57,016 nucleotides of DNA, taken from Sphingomonas pituitosa NBRC 102491. Its GTDB lineage: Bacteria; Pseudomonadota; Alphaproteobacteria; Sphingomonadales; Sphingomonadaceae. This document shows, piece by piece, positions 1 to 8,995 of the stretch. The notes beneath the pieces are model-generated. The model worked only from the letters and a program-made list of their open reading frames with translations, did not search any database and was not told the origin of the DNA. A program made the translations under genes and the position numbers. The stretch covers positions 1 through 57,016 of the forward strand of contig NZ_BCYY01000029.1 in NCBI RefSeq assembly GCF_001598435.1, read 5' to 3'. The first letter of the stretch is position 1. Every line of letters begins with the position of its first letter.

Positions 1-1
1 C

Positions 2-33
2 CCCCGCCACAACCGATGGTGGCTGTGGCGGGG
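2..33 (-). terminator. Hairpin downstream of the AraC-type gene
   Basis: Ten-base arms at 2-11 and 24-33 (CCCCGCCACA with TGTGGCGGGG) form a hairpin about 20 bases past the stop of the minus-strand regulator at 52-933. There is no clear T-run inside the window, so it could be a terminator whose tail lies outside, or just a stable hairpin. Confidence 0.4.
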
Positions 34-51
34 CAAGCTGCACCATGGGGG

Positions 52-933
52 CTATTTCAGCGGCAGATACAGCTCGGTCACCGATTCATGCTCGGGCACG
101 TCGGGGAAGAAGGCCACCCGCCGGGCGAAGAGCGGGAAGTCGCCGGGCTCCTCGCCGCTCTGGGGCAGCCATTCGCGGTAGAGGAACAGCGCGGCGGGCT
201 CCAGATCGTCGGCCTGGCCCACCACCCGCAGCATCGCGCAGCGGCCGGCCGGGATCAGGCCCGGTTCGATGCCGTGCGCGGCGTCCGCCACCGGATGGGA
301 CGTGCCGGCGCAGAGGTCGAGGCGATAGTCCTCCGGCGGCGTGGTGCGCGGATCGGTGTGGAAGATAGTGTAGGTGGCGCTGGCCGGCGGGCGATAGCCG
401 GTCGTCTTGCGCCAGGCGATGAAGCGGCGGATCGTGTCGCCGAGATGGGCAGGATCGCCGCGGTGCGTGAGGAAGGCCACCGGGGTGGCGGGGAAATCGA
501 GCATGGTCACGTCAGTGGTCGTGAATCGGGTCTGCATCGTCTGGCTCCGGGCTATGGTGAGCGGCGCGAGGGCCGCGTGCCACGGGTCCCAGTCCGGCGC
601 CGCGCGAAATTGCGAAGGCGCCTGGCCGAAGCGCTGGCGGAAGGCGCGGGCGAACGCCTCGGGCGCCTCGTAGCCGGCGTCGAGCGCGATGCCGGTCACG
701 GCCTCGCCCGGCCGAAAGGCGAGGCGATAGGACGCGCGCTTCATCCGCACGAGCTGGACGTAGCGATGCACCGACAGGCCGAACAGCGCGCTGAACTGGC
801 GGTGGAAATGATGCTTCGAAAACGCCGCGACGCCCGCCAGCGTCTCCAGGTCCAGATCGTCCTCGGCATGCGTGTCGACATGGTCGAGCACGCGCTGCAT
901 CCGGGCATGGTAGCGGGCGAGCGGCGTCTGCAT
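52..933 (-). CDS. AraC-family regulator with C-terminal GyrI-like ligand domain
   Basis: A 293-residue protein. Residues about 8-105 form the double helix-turn-helix of AraC/XylS regulators, with the typical stretches FSKHHFHRQFSALFG and AFARAFRQRFGQAPSQFR. Residues about 135-293 resemble the GyrI-like small-molecule-binding domain found in effector-responsive regulators of this type (Rob, BmrR and SbmC relatives). It should be a cytoplasmic DNA-binding protein that responds to a small hydrophobic ligand, but neither ligand nor targets can be read from the sequence. The start at 933 has a strong Shine-Dalgarno (GGAGGAAAAG) just before the ATG. It is divergent from the amidase at 1074 with about 140 bases between them, so that gene is the obvious candidate target. 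Confidence 0.88.
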   Translation of the reverse strand: MQTPLARYHARMQRVLDHVDTHAEDDLDLETLAGVAAFSKHHFHRQFSALFGLSVHRYVQLVRMKRASYRLAFRPGEAVTGIALDAGYEAPEAFARAFRQRFGQAPSQFRAAPDWDPWHAALAPLTIARSQTMQTRFTTTDVTMLDFPATPVAFLTHRGDPAHLGDTIRRFIAWRKTTGYRPPASATYTIFHTDPRTTPPEDYRLDLCAGTSHPVADAAHGIEPGLIPAGRCAMLRVVGQADDLEPAALFLYREWLPQSGEEPGDFPLFARRVAFFPDVPEHESVTELYLPLK

Positions 934-1073
934 CTTTTCCTCCGTGGCGACGCCTTCCTAGGCGGGGCCGGGACGACCCGCCCGACCGATCTTGCCCATG
1001 TTCCTCCGAGCAGGATTGCGCTGCATCTCCGGCAGGCTAGGCTGGCGGCGAACCGGACAAAAGGGGGGATGCG

Positions 1074-2642
1074 ATGCGGAGCTGGGGTGTCGGGCTGATG
1101 GCGCTGGCGATGGCGAGCCCCGCGGCGGCGCAGGTGCAGGTGGCGGAGGTGCCGGCGACGAAGATCGCCGCCGATCTCGCATCGGGCAAGACGAGCAGCG
1201 CCGCGGTGACAGCGGCATATCTCGCCCGCATCACCGCAATGGACGGCAAGGGCCCGACGCTCCGCGCTGTGATCGCGGTGAGCCCCGATGCGCTCGCCCA
1301 GGCCCGCGCCAGCGACGCGCGGCGCAAGGCGGGCAAGGCGCTGGGCCCCCTCGACGGCGTACCGGTGCTGATCAAGGACAATATCGAGACGAAGGAACTG
1401 CCGACCACGGCCGGCAGCCTGGCGCTCAAGGACAACCGCACCGGCCGCGACGCGCCGGTGGTGGCGCAGCTGCGCGCGGCCGGCGCGGTGATCCTCGGCA
1501 AGACCAACCTCAGCGAATGGGCCAATATCCGCTCCGACCATTCGATGAGCGGGTGGAGCGCGGTCGGCGGGCTGGTGCGCAACCCCTATGCGCTCGATCG
1601 CACGTCCTGCGGCTCGTCGAGCGGATCGGGCGCGGCGGCGGCGGCGAGCCTTGCGGCCGTTGCGGTGGGCACCGAGACCGACGGCTCGGTCGTATGCCCC
1701 TCGGCGATGAACGGGCTGGTCGGCCTCAAGCCGACGCTGGGGCTGGTCAGCCGCACCCATGTCGTCCCGATCAGCCACAGCCAGGATACGCCAGGGCCGA
1801 TGGGGCGCAGCGTCGCCGACGTGGCGCTGCTGTTTTCCGCCATGGTCGGCGAGGATCCCGCCGATCCAGCGACCAAGGGCGCGAATGCCTACCGCAAGGA
1901 CTATGCAAAGGGCCTCGCCTCCGACGCGCTGAAGGGGATGCGGATCGGCTATTGGCGGCCCGAGATGGCCGACGATCTCGCCGCGCGGTTCGACAAGGCG
2001 CTGGGCGAACTGCGCGCGGCCGGCGCGACGCTGGTCGAGGTGACGCTGCCCAAGCTCGACGGGCTGGGCGAGGCCGAGGGGCTGGTGCTCTATACCGAGC
2101 TCAAGGCCGATCTCGCCGCCTATCTGGCGACCACGCCTGCTGCGGTGCAGGTGCGGTCGCTGGCCGACGTGATCGCGTTCAACAAGGCGCATGCGGGCGA
2201 GGAGATGGCGTTCTTCGGCCAGGAAACCTTCCTGAAGGCCGAGGCGACCAAGGGCCTCGACGATCCCGACTACAAGGCCGCACGGGCGAAGTCGCAGCGG
2301 CTGGCGGGGCCGGAGGGGATCGACGCGATGCTCAAGGCGGCGGGCGCGGAGGTGCTGGTGACGCCCACCTATGGCACGCCCTGGCTGAGCGACCCCGCGC
2401 ATGGCGACCAGTTCGTCGGCCCCTCCGCCAGCGAGCTGCCGGCGGTCTCGGGCTATCCGCACCTCACGGTGCCGATGGGGCTGGTGAACGGATTGCCGGC
2501 CGGGCTGTCGTTCATCGGCACGGCCTATGCGGACGGGCTGCTGCTGCGCGCGGGCTATGCGTATGAGCAGGCGAGCAAGGCGCGGGTGGCGCCGCAGTAC
2601 CGGGCGACGATCCCGGCGGATCTGGGGCCGCGGGGGCGGTGA
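1074..2642 (+). CDS. Secreted amidase (amidase-signature family)
   Basis: A 522-residue protein with an N-terminal signal peptide (MRSWGVGLMALAMASPAAAQ, cut after AAAQ), so it is probably periplasmic. The amidase-signature core is visible: the catalytic lysine in LIKDNI (K101), the glycine/serine-rich stretch SCGSSSGSGAAAAA (about 178-191) carrying the cis-serine, and the nucleophile serine in GTETDGSVVCPS (S205). Together they make the Ser-cisSer-Lys triad of enzymes that hydrolyse linear amides. It resembles exported amidases annotated in other sphingomonads rather than GatA, because it has a signal peptide and no gatB/gatC neighbours. The start is supported by AGGGGGG upstream. Substrate unknown. 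Confidence 0.9.
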   Translation: MRSWGVGLMALAMASPAAAQVQVAEVPATKIAADLASGKTSSAAVTAAYLARITAMDGKGPTLRAVIAVSPDALAQARASDARRKAGKALGPLDGVPVLIKDNIETKELPTTAGSLALKDNRTGRDAPVVAQLRAAGAVILGKTNLSEWANIRSDHSMSGWSAVGGLVRNPYALDRTSCGSSSGSGAAAAASLAAVAVGTETDGSVVCPSAMNGLVGLKPTLGLVSRTHVVPISHSQDTPGPMGRSVADVALLFSAMVGEDPADPATKGANAYRKDYAKGLASDALKGMRIGYWRPEMADDLAARFDKALGELRAAGATLVEVTLPKLDGLGEAEGLVLYTELKADLAAYLATTPAAVQVRSLADVIAFNKAHAGEEMAFFGQETFLKAEATKGLDDPDYKAARAKSQRLAGPEGIDAMLKAAGAEVLVTPTYGTPWLSDPAHGDQFVGPSASELPAVSGYPHLTVPMGLVNGLPAGLSFIGTAYADGLLLRAGYAYEQASKARVAPQYRATIPADLGPRGR

Positions 2643-2656
2643 GGTCCCAAATTTAG

Positions 2657-2820
2657 CCCCTCCTCCTTGGAGGAGGGGTTGGGGGTGGAGGGATTCCAGA
2701 CCATAAGTTGGTCTCGGTGAGACACTGCCCCACCCCAACCCCGCATCAGGTGAACAGCGCTCCGCGCTGTTCAGGCGCTGCCGGGGGCAGCGCCGACCTG
2801 GTGCGCCTGAAGGGGAGGGG
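2657..2820. repeat. Composite intergenic palindromic (REP-like) element
   Basis: The gap between the amidase and gpmA is almost entirely inverted repeats. There is a perfect 10-bp hairpin (CCCCTCCTCC at 2657-2666 with GGAGGAGGGG at 2669-2678), G-rich and C-rich arms at 2675-2688 and 2728-2742 that can pair, a 10-bp stem at 2751-2760/2764-2773, and a 9-bp stem GGCGCTGCC/GGCAGCGCC at 2774-2782/2786-2794. The two flanking genes converge here, so the element may also terminate transcription from both sides. It has no coding signal. Confidence 0.6.
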
Positions 2821-2835
2821 CTTAGAAGCGCGAGA

Positions 2836-3522
2836 TCAGCGCTCGCTCAAATAATAGCGCTCGATTTCCTTCAGCTCGTCGTCGAGCTGGTAGACGATCG
2901 GCTGGCCGGTCGGGATTTCCAGGCTGACGATCTCGTCGTCGGGAATGCCCGACAGGTGCTTCACCAGCGCGCGCAGCGAGTTGCCGTGCGCGGCGATCAG
3001 CACGCGCTTGCCGGCCTTCAGCTCGGGCGCGATCCGCTCTTCCCAATAGGGCAGCACGCGGGCGATCGTGTCCTTCAGGCTTTCGGTCTGCGGGATCGGG
3101 ATGCCGGCATAGCGCGGGTCCCGGGCCAGGTCCCAGGGCGAGCCCGCCTCGGGGAGCGGCGGCGGCACGTCGAAGCTGCGGCGCCAGATCTTCACCTGCT
3201 CGTCGCCGTGGCGTGCGGCGGTCTCCGCCTTGTCGAGGCCGGTCAGGCCGCCATAGTGGCGCTCGTTGAGGTGCCAGTCCTTCTCTTCCGGCAGCCAGAG
3301 GCGGTCCATCGCCTCCAGCGCCAGGTGCAGCGTCTTGATCGCGCGGCTCTGGAAGCTGGTGAAGCACAGGTCGAAATCGAGACCCTTCTCCTTCATCAGC
3401 GTGCCGGCGGCGGTCGCTTCGCGCACGCCCTGCTCGGTCAGGTCGACGTCCCACCAGCCGGTGAAGCGATTCTCCAGGTTCCAGGCCGACTGGCCGTGGC
3501 GGATCAGGACGAGGGTGGGCAT
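2836..3522 (-). CDS. gpmA: 2,3-bisphosphoglycerate-dependent phosphoglycerate mutase
   Basis: A 228-residue cytoplasmic enzyme that interconverts 3-phosphoglycerate and 2-phosphoglycerate in glycolysis and gluconeogenesis. The N-terminal LIRHGQSAWNLENRFTGW is the phosphohistidine motif of the dPGM family (catalytic His9 in RHG). The second active-site histidine lies in AAHGNSLRAL, and RHYGGLTGLDKAE is also typical. Length matches bacterial GpmA. The start at 3522 follows AAGGAGCCAACCC. It is monocistronic and divergent from the dienelactone hydrolase gene at 3599. Confidence 0.97.
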   Translation of the reverse strand: MPTLVLIRHGQSAWNLENRFTGWWDVDLTEQGVREATAAGTLMKEKGLDFDLCFTSFQSRAIKTLHLALEAMDRLWLPEEKDWHLNERHYGGLTGLDKAETAARHGDEQVKIWRRSFDVPPPLPEAGSPWDLARDPRYAGIPIPQTESLKDTIARVLPYWEERIAPELKAGKRVLIAAHGNSLRALVKHLSGIPDDEIVSLEIPTGQPIVYQLDDELKEIERYYLSER

Positions 3523-3598
3523 GGGTTGGCTCCTTGTAACTGCTCGCCGCCGTCCTTAGCGAAAGGGACGACGGGGACAAGCGCAGGAGACGACAAGC

Positions 3599-4324
3599 AT
3601 GGCCGTGGTGCAACAGACGCTGGTCTATGACGGCCCGGGCGGCCCGTTCGAAGGGGTGGCCGTGTGGGACGACGGCATCGGCCATGCGCGTCCGGCGGTG
3701 CTGGTGCTGCCCAATGTGTTCGGCGTCAAGGAAGCGGATGTGGAGAAGGCCGAGGATCTGGCGCGGCTCGGCTACATCGCGCTGGTCGCGGACGTCTATG
3801 GCCAGGGCAAGCGCACCGCGATCGGCGATCCCGACTATGCCCGCTATATGGCTGCGCTGAACGCCGATCGCGGACTGCTGCGCGATCGGCTGGCCGCGTC
3901 GCTCGACGCGCTGACCGGGCTGGCGCCGGCGGACAGCGCGCGGATGGCGGCGATCGGTTTCTGCTTCGGCGGCAAGTGCGTGCTGGATGCGGCGCGCGCC
4001 GGCCTGCCGATCCTGGGCGGCGTGTCGTTCCACGGCGTCTATGACCGGCCGGATCTCCCGAGCGAACTGCCCATCACCGCGAAGCTGCTGATCTGCCATG
4101 GCTGGGACGACCCGCTCGCCCCGCCCGAGGCGACCTTGGGGCTGGCCGAGGAGCTTACCGCACGCGGTGCCGACTGGCAGCTCCACGCCTATGGCCATGC
4201 CGGCCATGCCTTTACCGACCGGAGCCGGGTGCAGAGCCTGAACCCCGCCATCGCCTATGAACCCAAGGCCGATCGCCGCAGCTGGCAGGCGATGACCCAT
4301 TTCCTCGCCGAGCTGTTCGGATGA
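3599..4324 (+). CDS. Dienelactone hydrolase family protein
   Basis: A 241-residue alpha/beta hydrolase. The nucleophile elbow GFCFGGKC places a cysteine (C122) where true dienelactone hydrolases have one; the acid is in CHGWDDPLAP (about 171) and the histidine in AYGHAGHAFTD (about 200-203), giving a Cys-Asp-His triad. No signal peptide is seen, so it should be cytosolic. Dienelactone hydrolases open lactone intermediates of chloroaromatic breakdown, but many family members have other ester or lactone substrates and none of the chlorocatechol genes is nearby. RBS AGGAG precedes the ATG. The stop codon is one base before the start of the exporter at 4326, so the two are probably one operon. 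Confidence 0.87.
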   Translation: MAVVQQTLVYDGPGGPFEGVAVWDDGIGHARPAVLVLPNVFGVKEADVEKAEDLARLGYIALVADVYGQGKRTAIGDPDYARYMAALNADRGLLRDRLAASLDALTGLAPADSARMAAIGFCFGGKCVLDAARAGLPILGGVSFHGVYDRPDLPSELPITAKLLICHGWDDPLAPPEATLGLAEELTARGADWQLHAYGHAGHAFTDRSRVQSLNPAIAYEPKADRRSWQAMTHFLAELFG

Positions 4325-4325
4325 G

Positions 4326-5432
4326 ATGAACCGGCTGCGTACCGCCTGGGATGCCGCGCTGGGGCGGGTCGGCCCGCGCACCGTGGATGCCGGCGAGTGC
4401 GTGGCCTCGGTGCTGCTGGCGATCCTGGTCGCGCATGCGATCGGCGGCAGCAACGTCGCCTGGGCGGCCTTCGCCGGCTATATGGTGATGCGCGGCCATG
4501 CCAGCGAAACGGTGCTGCGCGGGCTGTTGCGGATCGTCGGCACGGTGGCGGGCGGGCTGCTCGCGCTGGGGCTGGCGCCGCTCGTCGCGACCAGCTGGTT
4601 GGGCAGCGCCATCGCGATGATGGCGGTGGGGACGCTGAGCCTCTATCGCGCACTCACCGCCCGCCGCGCCTATGCCTGGCTGTTCTTCGGCCTCACCTTC
4701 GCGATGGTGCTGCTCGACAAGATCGAGACGCCGGCCACGGCGCTCGACCGGTTCGTCCTCACCCGCATCCTGGAAACGGTGGCGGGCACGCTCTCGTGCA
4801 TGGCGGTCAGCATCGTCTCGACGCTGACCGTTCGGCGGCGCTGGCCGGCACCCGCCACGCCGGCCCCGCCGGTCGCGCTCTGGCATCCGGCCGCCTTCCG
4901 CCATGCGGCGCAGGCGGGTGTGGCGCTGGCGCTGCTGATCGGGGTGGCGCACGCGCTGGCGCTCCCGGCGCTGGCGCAGAGCGCGGTCGGCGTGATGGCG
5001 GTGATGCTGGTGCCGGTACAGGGGCTGGGCGCCAGCGGGCTGGTGCCGGTAAGCGTCCGGCTGGCGCAGCGCTTCGTCGGCTGCCTTGCCGGCGCCGCGC
5101 TGGCGGCCGCTTGCCTGTTCGCCGCGCAGGGCCATGCCGCGATCCTCGTCGCCGGCACCGTGATCGGCGTCGCCACCGGGCGGATGATCGAGAACGGTCC
5201 GCACCGCTACCGCTATGTCGGGACCCAGTTCACGCTCGCCGTGCTCGTGATGCTGGTGCCGGACAGTTATGCCGATGGCGACGTGCTGCCGGGCATCGAA
5301 CGGCTGGTCGCCGTCCTGATCGGCATGGCGATCCTGGAGCCGGTGCTGCTGCTCGGCCACTGGCTTGCGCCGCGCGAGGGCGGTGCCGCCGCCAAGCCGG
5401 ACCGCGGGCCGGACGAACCCGGCGGCGTTTGA
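4326..5432 (+). CDS. FUSC-family inner-membrane transporter (aromatic acid exporter type)
   Basis: A 368-residue membrane protein with two sets of hydrophobic segments: about six near residues 15-150, and another set from about 190 to 345. The sets are separated by a short polar linker at about 165-190. The duplicated arrangement fits the FUSC / fusaric acid resistance family, which exports aromatic carboxylic acids and related compounds. It lacks the long cytoplasmic domain of full-size AaeB or YccS. It is translationally linked to the dienelactone hydrolase gene (one base between stop and start), which suggests handling of an aromatic or lactone compound. That link is inference. Confidence 0.75.
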   Translation: MNRLRTAWDAALGRVGPRTVDAGECVASVLLAILVAHAIGGSNVAWAAFAGYMVMRGHASETVLRGLLRIVGTVAGGLLALGLAPLVATSWLGSAIAMMAVGTLSLYRALTARRAYAWLFFGLTFAMVLLDKIETPATALDRFVLTRILETVAGTLSCMAVSIVSTLTVRRRWPAPATPAPPVALWHPAAFRHAAQAGVALALLIGVAHALALPALAQSAVGVMAVMLVPVQGLGASGLVPVSVRLAQRFVGCLAGAALAAACLFAAQGHAAILVAGTVIGVATGRMIENGPHRYRYVGTQFTLAVLVMLVPDSYADGDVLPGIERLVAVLIGMAILEPVLLLGHWLAPREGGAAAKPDRGPDEPGGV

Positions 5433-5564
5433 GCGGGTCGCGGCGTAACCGAAGCAAAAGGGCAACGTCACGCCAGTTTTATCGAAACGCCGCCGAACTG
5501 AAACACGGGCCCCCTAGCGGCGCGGTCGCACACGCAACATGCCATCCGACCTGGGGGGTCCGTC

Positions 5565-8096
5565 ATGAAGTTCCACCACGCACTCCGCGCGACGGTTTCC
5601 GTCGCCGCCTTCCTCACCGCCGCCGCTGCGCTTCCGGCGCAGGCGCAGCAAGCCAGCAAGGTCGTTGCCGATCCGGACACCGGCAGCGACAACGACACCG
5701 GCAACGACACCGGCACGGCAAGCGCCATCGTCGTTACCGCCAAGACGACGCGGTCGGCGACGGCGCTCTCGTCGGAAGAGATCCAGAAGATCCTGCCCGG
5801 CGTCTCGCCCCTGAAGGCGATCCAGACGCTGCCCGGCGTGCTTTACATCACCGCCGATCCCTGGGGGAACAACGAGCAGAACGCCCAGATCTTCATCCAC
5901 GGCTTCAACTTCCAGCAGCTCGGCTACACGATGGACGGGGTACCCCTGGGCGACCAGAGCTACGGGAATTACAACGGCCTGTCGCCGCAGCGCGCGGTGA
6001 TTTCGGAGAATGTCGGCCGCGTCGTGGTGACCACCGGCGCCGGCGATCTCGGCACCGCCTCCACCAGCAATCTGGGCGGCACGATCGAGACCTTCTCGGC
6101 CGATCCGGCGAAGACGCTGGGCGGCACGTTCAACCAGACGGTGGGCAGCTACGGCACGTCGCGCACCTATCTGCGGCTCGACAGCGGCGCGTTCGGCCCG
6201 AACGAGGAGAACAGCGCCTATGTCGCCGGCGTCCGCCAGCGCGCCCGGGCCTGGGACTTCAACGGCATCCAGGGCGGCTGGCAGGCCAACGCCAAGTTCG
6301 TCCACGACGGTGCCGCCGGCAAGCTGACGCTGTTCTTCGACTATTCGGACAAGATCGAGCCGAACGAGGATGCGACCACCTTCTTCAAACCCTCGGTGAA
6401 CGGCACGCCCGCGACTGCGGCGCAGCTCTACACGCCGCGCACCCGGCCGTTCTTCTATTCGGACCTGGCCGGCATGCGCGCCTATATGGACGCGTTCGGC
6501 AACACGCCGGCGGCGCAGGGCGGCAACTACCGCAACTATTATTCGGATGCGCAGCGCACCGATTACCTCACCTATGCGCGCTACGACGCCAAGCTGGGCG
6601 ATCGCGCCACCTGGTCGAACACGGCGTACTTCCACCACAATGACGGCGTCGGCGTGGTCGCGGGGCCGCTCGGCCAGTCGATTACCGTGATCCAGGCCTA
6701 TCTCGATCCGAACTACGCCACCGGCACCAAGTACAAGGCCAACGCCAACGCGTCGTCCGCGCTGGTCGCTGCGACCGGCGGCTCGGGCCTCGTGACCCGC
6801 ACCACCGAATATCGCATCGATCGCAGCGGCGGCATCTCCAACCTCGATCTCGATCTGGGCGCGCATCAGGTCCAGCTTGGGGCCTGGTTCGAGCATAACA
6901 GCGCAACCCAGTGGCGCCGCTGGTACGGCTTCGACATCAACAATCCGGGCGCCAGCACGCCCTATATCCGCCCGTCCAACCCGCTGTTCACCCAGTATCA
7001 GGGCGAGGCGCGCGTCAACGTGCTCCAGCTCCACCTGCAGGACGCCTGGAAGGTCACCGAGAAGCTGCGCGTCGAGGCCGGCGTGAAGACCAGCGCGCAA
7101 TGGGCGAACGGCTATTTCGTCGTCCAGCCCAGGCCGGGCTCGCTCTCGGGCCTGACCGGCAACCTGCCGAGCGGCCGGATCAACACCAAGAACTGGTTCC
7201 TGCCCTCGGTCGGCGCGACCTACGACCTGAACGGCCATGAGCAGCTCTACTTCAACGTCCAGAAGAACCTGCACCAGTATATGGCCTATCTGGGCGGCGG
7301 TTCGCTCTCGCCCTGGTTCACCGGCAGCCAGTCGGCGTTCGACGCCTTCGCCCAGCAGGGCAAGCCCGAGACGAGCTGGACCTATGAAGGCGGCGTGCGC
7401 ACCCACCGCAGCTTCGACGGGATCCTGAGCGGGCTCGACGCGCAGGTGAACTATTACCACGTCACCTTCAGCAACCGCCTGCTGGCGATCAGCACCAACC
7501 CCGGCGGCATTGCCGGCGGCGCGATCACCGGCGGCACCTCGATCCTGGTGAACGTGGGCAGCGTGCACACCGACGGCGTCGACGCCGCCTTCACGCTGCA
7601 CTTCGGCCGCGCGCTGTCGCTCTACAACGCCACCTCGTACAACAGCTCGACCTATCAGAGCGACTATAGCTCGACCGCGCTGGGCATCGGCGCGGCGGTG
7701 CCGGGCTGCCTGGGCGGCTATGTCGTCACCGGCGGCGTGGTGCCGACCTGCGGCAAGCAGGTGCCGGGCTCGCCGAAGTGGATGAACAAGTCGGTCGCGA
7801 CGCTGTCGCTCGGCGCGTTCGAGGCACAGGTGACCGGCGACTATGTCGGCCGCCGCTATGCGACCTATGCCAACGACACCAGCGTGAAGTCCTACTTCCT
7901 CACCTCGCTGCGCCTCGCGGCCAAGCTGCCGGCGGAGCTGGTGCGGCTGAAAAAGGCCGAACTGAGCCTCAACGTCACCAACCTGGCGGACGTGGGCGGC
8001 TGGTCGACCATCTCGGTGGGGTCGGCGACCAACAGCTATTCGATCTACCCGATCGCGCCGCGCCAGTGGTTCCTGACCTTCTCGTCCGGGTTCTGA
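5565..8096 (+). CDS. TonB-dependent outer-membrane receptor
   Basis: An 843-residue receptor that should import a large or scarce nutrient through the outer membrane using TonB energy. It has a signal peptide (MKFHHALRATVSVAAFLTAA..., cut near AQAQQ), a short Asp/Gly/Thr-rich spacer with repeated DTG units (about 36-50), a plug domain (about 55-175, with SAIVVTAKT, KAIQTLPGV, IFIHGFNFQQLGYTMDGVPL), then a beta-barrel ending in the aromatic WFLTFSSGF. No substrate-specific neighbour is present, so the ligand is unknown. A good RBS (GGGGGG) precedes the ATG. A strong hairpin terminator follows at 8104. Confidence 0.93.
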   Translation: MKFHHALRATVSVAAFLTAAAALPAQAQQASKVVADPDTGSDNDTGNDTGTASAIVVTAKTTRSATALSSEEIQKILPGVSPLKAIQTLPGVLYITADPWGNNEQNAQIFIHGFNFQQLGYTMDGVPLGDQSYGNYNGLSPQRAVISENVGRVVVTTGAGDLGTASTSNLGGTIETFSADPAKTLGGTFNQTVGSYGTSRTYLRLDSGAFGPNEENSAYVAGVRQRARAWDFNGIQGGWQANAKFVHDGAAGKLTLFFDYSDKIEPNEDATTFFKPSVNGTPATAAQLYTPRTRPFFYSDLAGMRAYMDAFGNTPAAQGGNYRNYYSDAQRTDYLTYARYDAKLGDRATWSNTAYFHHNDGVGVVAGPLGQSITVIQAYLDPNYATGTKYKANANASSALVAATGGSGLVTRTTEYRIDRSGGISNLDLDLGAHQVQLGAWFEHNSATQWRRWYGFDINNPGASTPYIRPSNPLFTQYQGEARVNVLQLHLQDAWKVTEKLRVEAGVKTSAQWANGYFVVQPRPGSLSGLTGNLPSGRINTKNWFLPSVGATYDLNGHEQLYFNVQKNLHQYMAYLGGGSLSPWFTGSQSAFDAFAQQGKPETSWTYEGGVRTHRSFDGILSGLDAQVNYYHVTFSNRLLAISTNPGGIAGGAITGGTSILVNVGSVHTDGVDAAFTLHFGRALSLYNATSYNSSTYQSDYSSTALGIGAAVPGCLGGYVVTGGVVPTCGKQVPGSPKWMNKSVATLSLGAFEAQVTGDYVGRRYATYANDTSVKSYFLTSLRLAAKLPAELVRLKKAELSLNVTNLADVGGWSTISVGSATNSYSIYPIAPRQWFLTFSSGF

Positions 8097-8103
8097 TCAA
8101 CGA

Positions 8104-8136
8104 AAAGGGCCTCGTCCTTCGCAGACGAGGCCCTTT
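8104..8136. terminator. Strong bidirectional intrinsic terminator
   Basis: Perfect 13-bp stem: AAAGGGCCTCGTC at 8104-8116 and GACGAGGCCCTTT at 8124-8136, with a 7-base loop. It lies eight bases after the receptor stop and also beyond the end of the converging response-regulator gene, so it can serve both strands. Confidence 0.85.
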
Positions 8137-8144
8137 CTCGAATC

Positions 8145-8172
8145 CGTCACCCCAGCGTTCGCTGGGATGCCG
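8145..8172. repeat. Short REP-like palindrome, copy 1
   Basis: CCCAGCG-TT-CGCTGGG inside GTCACCCCAGCGTTCGCTGG. It matches the palindrome at 37389-37416 except for a few paired (compensated) changes, so the two look like members of one dispersed repeat family. Confidence 0.55.
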
Positions 8173-8191
8173 TATATCGGGTGCGCTGGCC

Positions 8192-8995
8192 TCAGTGGAC
8201 GAAGCGCGCCACCACGTCGCGGTACGAGCGCGACACCTTCACCTGCGCGCCCGAGTTGAGCACCAGGAAGCACTCGCCATTGGTGTGCGGCTTGACCTGG
8301 CGGACCAGGTCGAGATTGACGATGGTCGAGCGGTGGACGCGCTGGAAGCGGCGCGGATCGAGCCGCTTCTCCAGATCCTTCATCGTCTCGCGCAGGATCA
8401 GCGTGTTGTCGCCGGTATAGATGCACATGTAATCGCCGGCCGCGTCGATCCGCTCGATCGTGTCGACGTCGACGCGGAAGATCTGGCCGCGATCCTTGAT
8501 GTTGATCAGCTTCTCGAAGCGGTTGGAAGCCGGCTCTCCGCCATCGGTCGCGGCGATGTCGTCCACCGCGTCGGGCGCGACTTCGGCCAGCACTTCCTTC
8601 AGCTTTTCCACTTCCTCGACGCCGCGCTTTTCGGCGAGGCGCTGGCGGACGCGGTCCAGCGTGTCGGCGAGCCGCGACGGCTCGACCGGCTTCATCAGAT
8701 AGTCCACCGCCTGCGCCTCGAAGGCGCGGATGGCGTGATCGGAATAGGCGGTGACGAAGACGAACAGCGGCGGTTCGACTTCCATCAGGCCCTGGATCAC
8801 CGAAAACCCGTCAAAACCCGGCATCTGGATGTCGAGGAAGACGAGGTCGGGCTTGTGCGTCTTGATCGATCTTATGGCTTCGCGGCCATTGGAGCATTTG
8901 TCGATGATTTCGACATCCTCATGCTCCTGCAGCCGGAGCTCGAGCCCCTGAATCGCCAGGGATTCGTCGTCAACGAGGATGGTACGGATGGTCAT
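8192..8995 (-). CDS. LytTR-family response regulator
   Basis: A 267-residue two-component regulator. Residues 4-120 are a receiver domain with the acidic pair in VDDE, the phosphoacceptor aspartate in FLDIQMPG (D55), and the switch residues in TAYSD and MKPVE. A coiled linker of about 35 residues follows, then a C-terminal LytTR DNA-binding domain (about 160-265, with RVHRSTIVNLDLVRQV and LNSGAQVKVSRSYRDVVARF). It should bind DNA as a dimer when phosphorylated by the kinase encoded just upstream. The ATG overlaps the kinase stop by four bases (ATGA), so the two proteins are co-translated. Targets are not visible, but the adjacent receptor genes are candidates. Confidence 0.95.
   Translation of the reverse strand: MTIRTILVDDESLAIQGLELRLQEHEDVEIIDKCSNGREAIRSIKTHKPDLVFLDIQMPGFDGFSVIQGLMEVEPPLFVFVTAYSDHAIRAFEAQAVDYLMKPVEPSRLADTLDRVRQRLAEKRGVEEVEKLKEVLAEVAPDAVDDIAATDGGEPASNRFEKLINIKDRGQIFRVDVDTIERIDAAGDYMCIYTGDNTLILRETMKDLEKRLDPRRFQRVHRSTIVNLDLVRQVKPHTNGECFLVLNSGAQVKVSRSYRDVVARFVH

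Noticed and set aside
4397..6643. 748-codon frame running across the FUSC and receptor genes.
   Set aside because: It is out of frame with two well-supported genes and shows arginine/alanine/glycine-rich translation.
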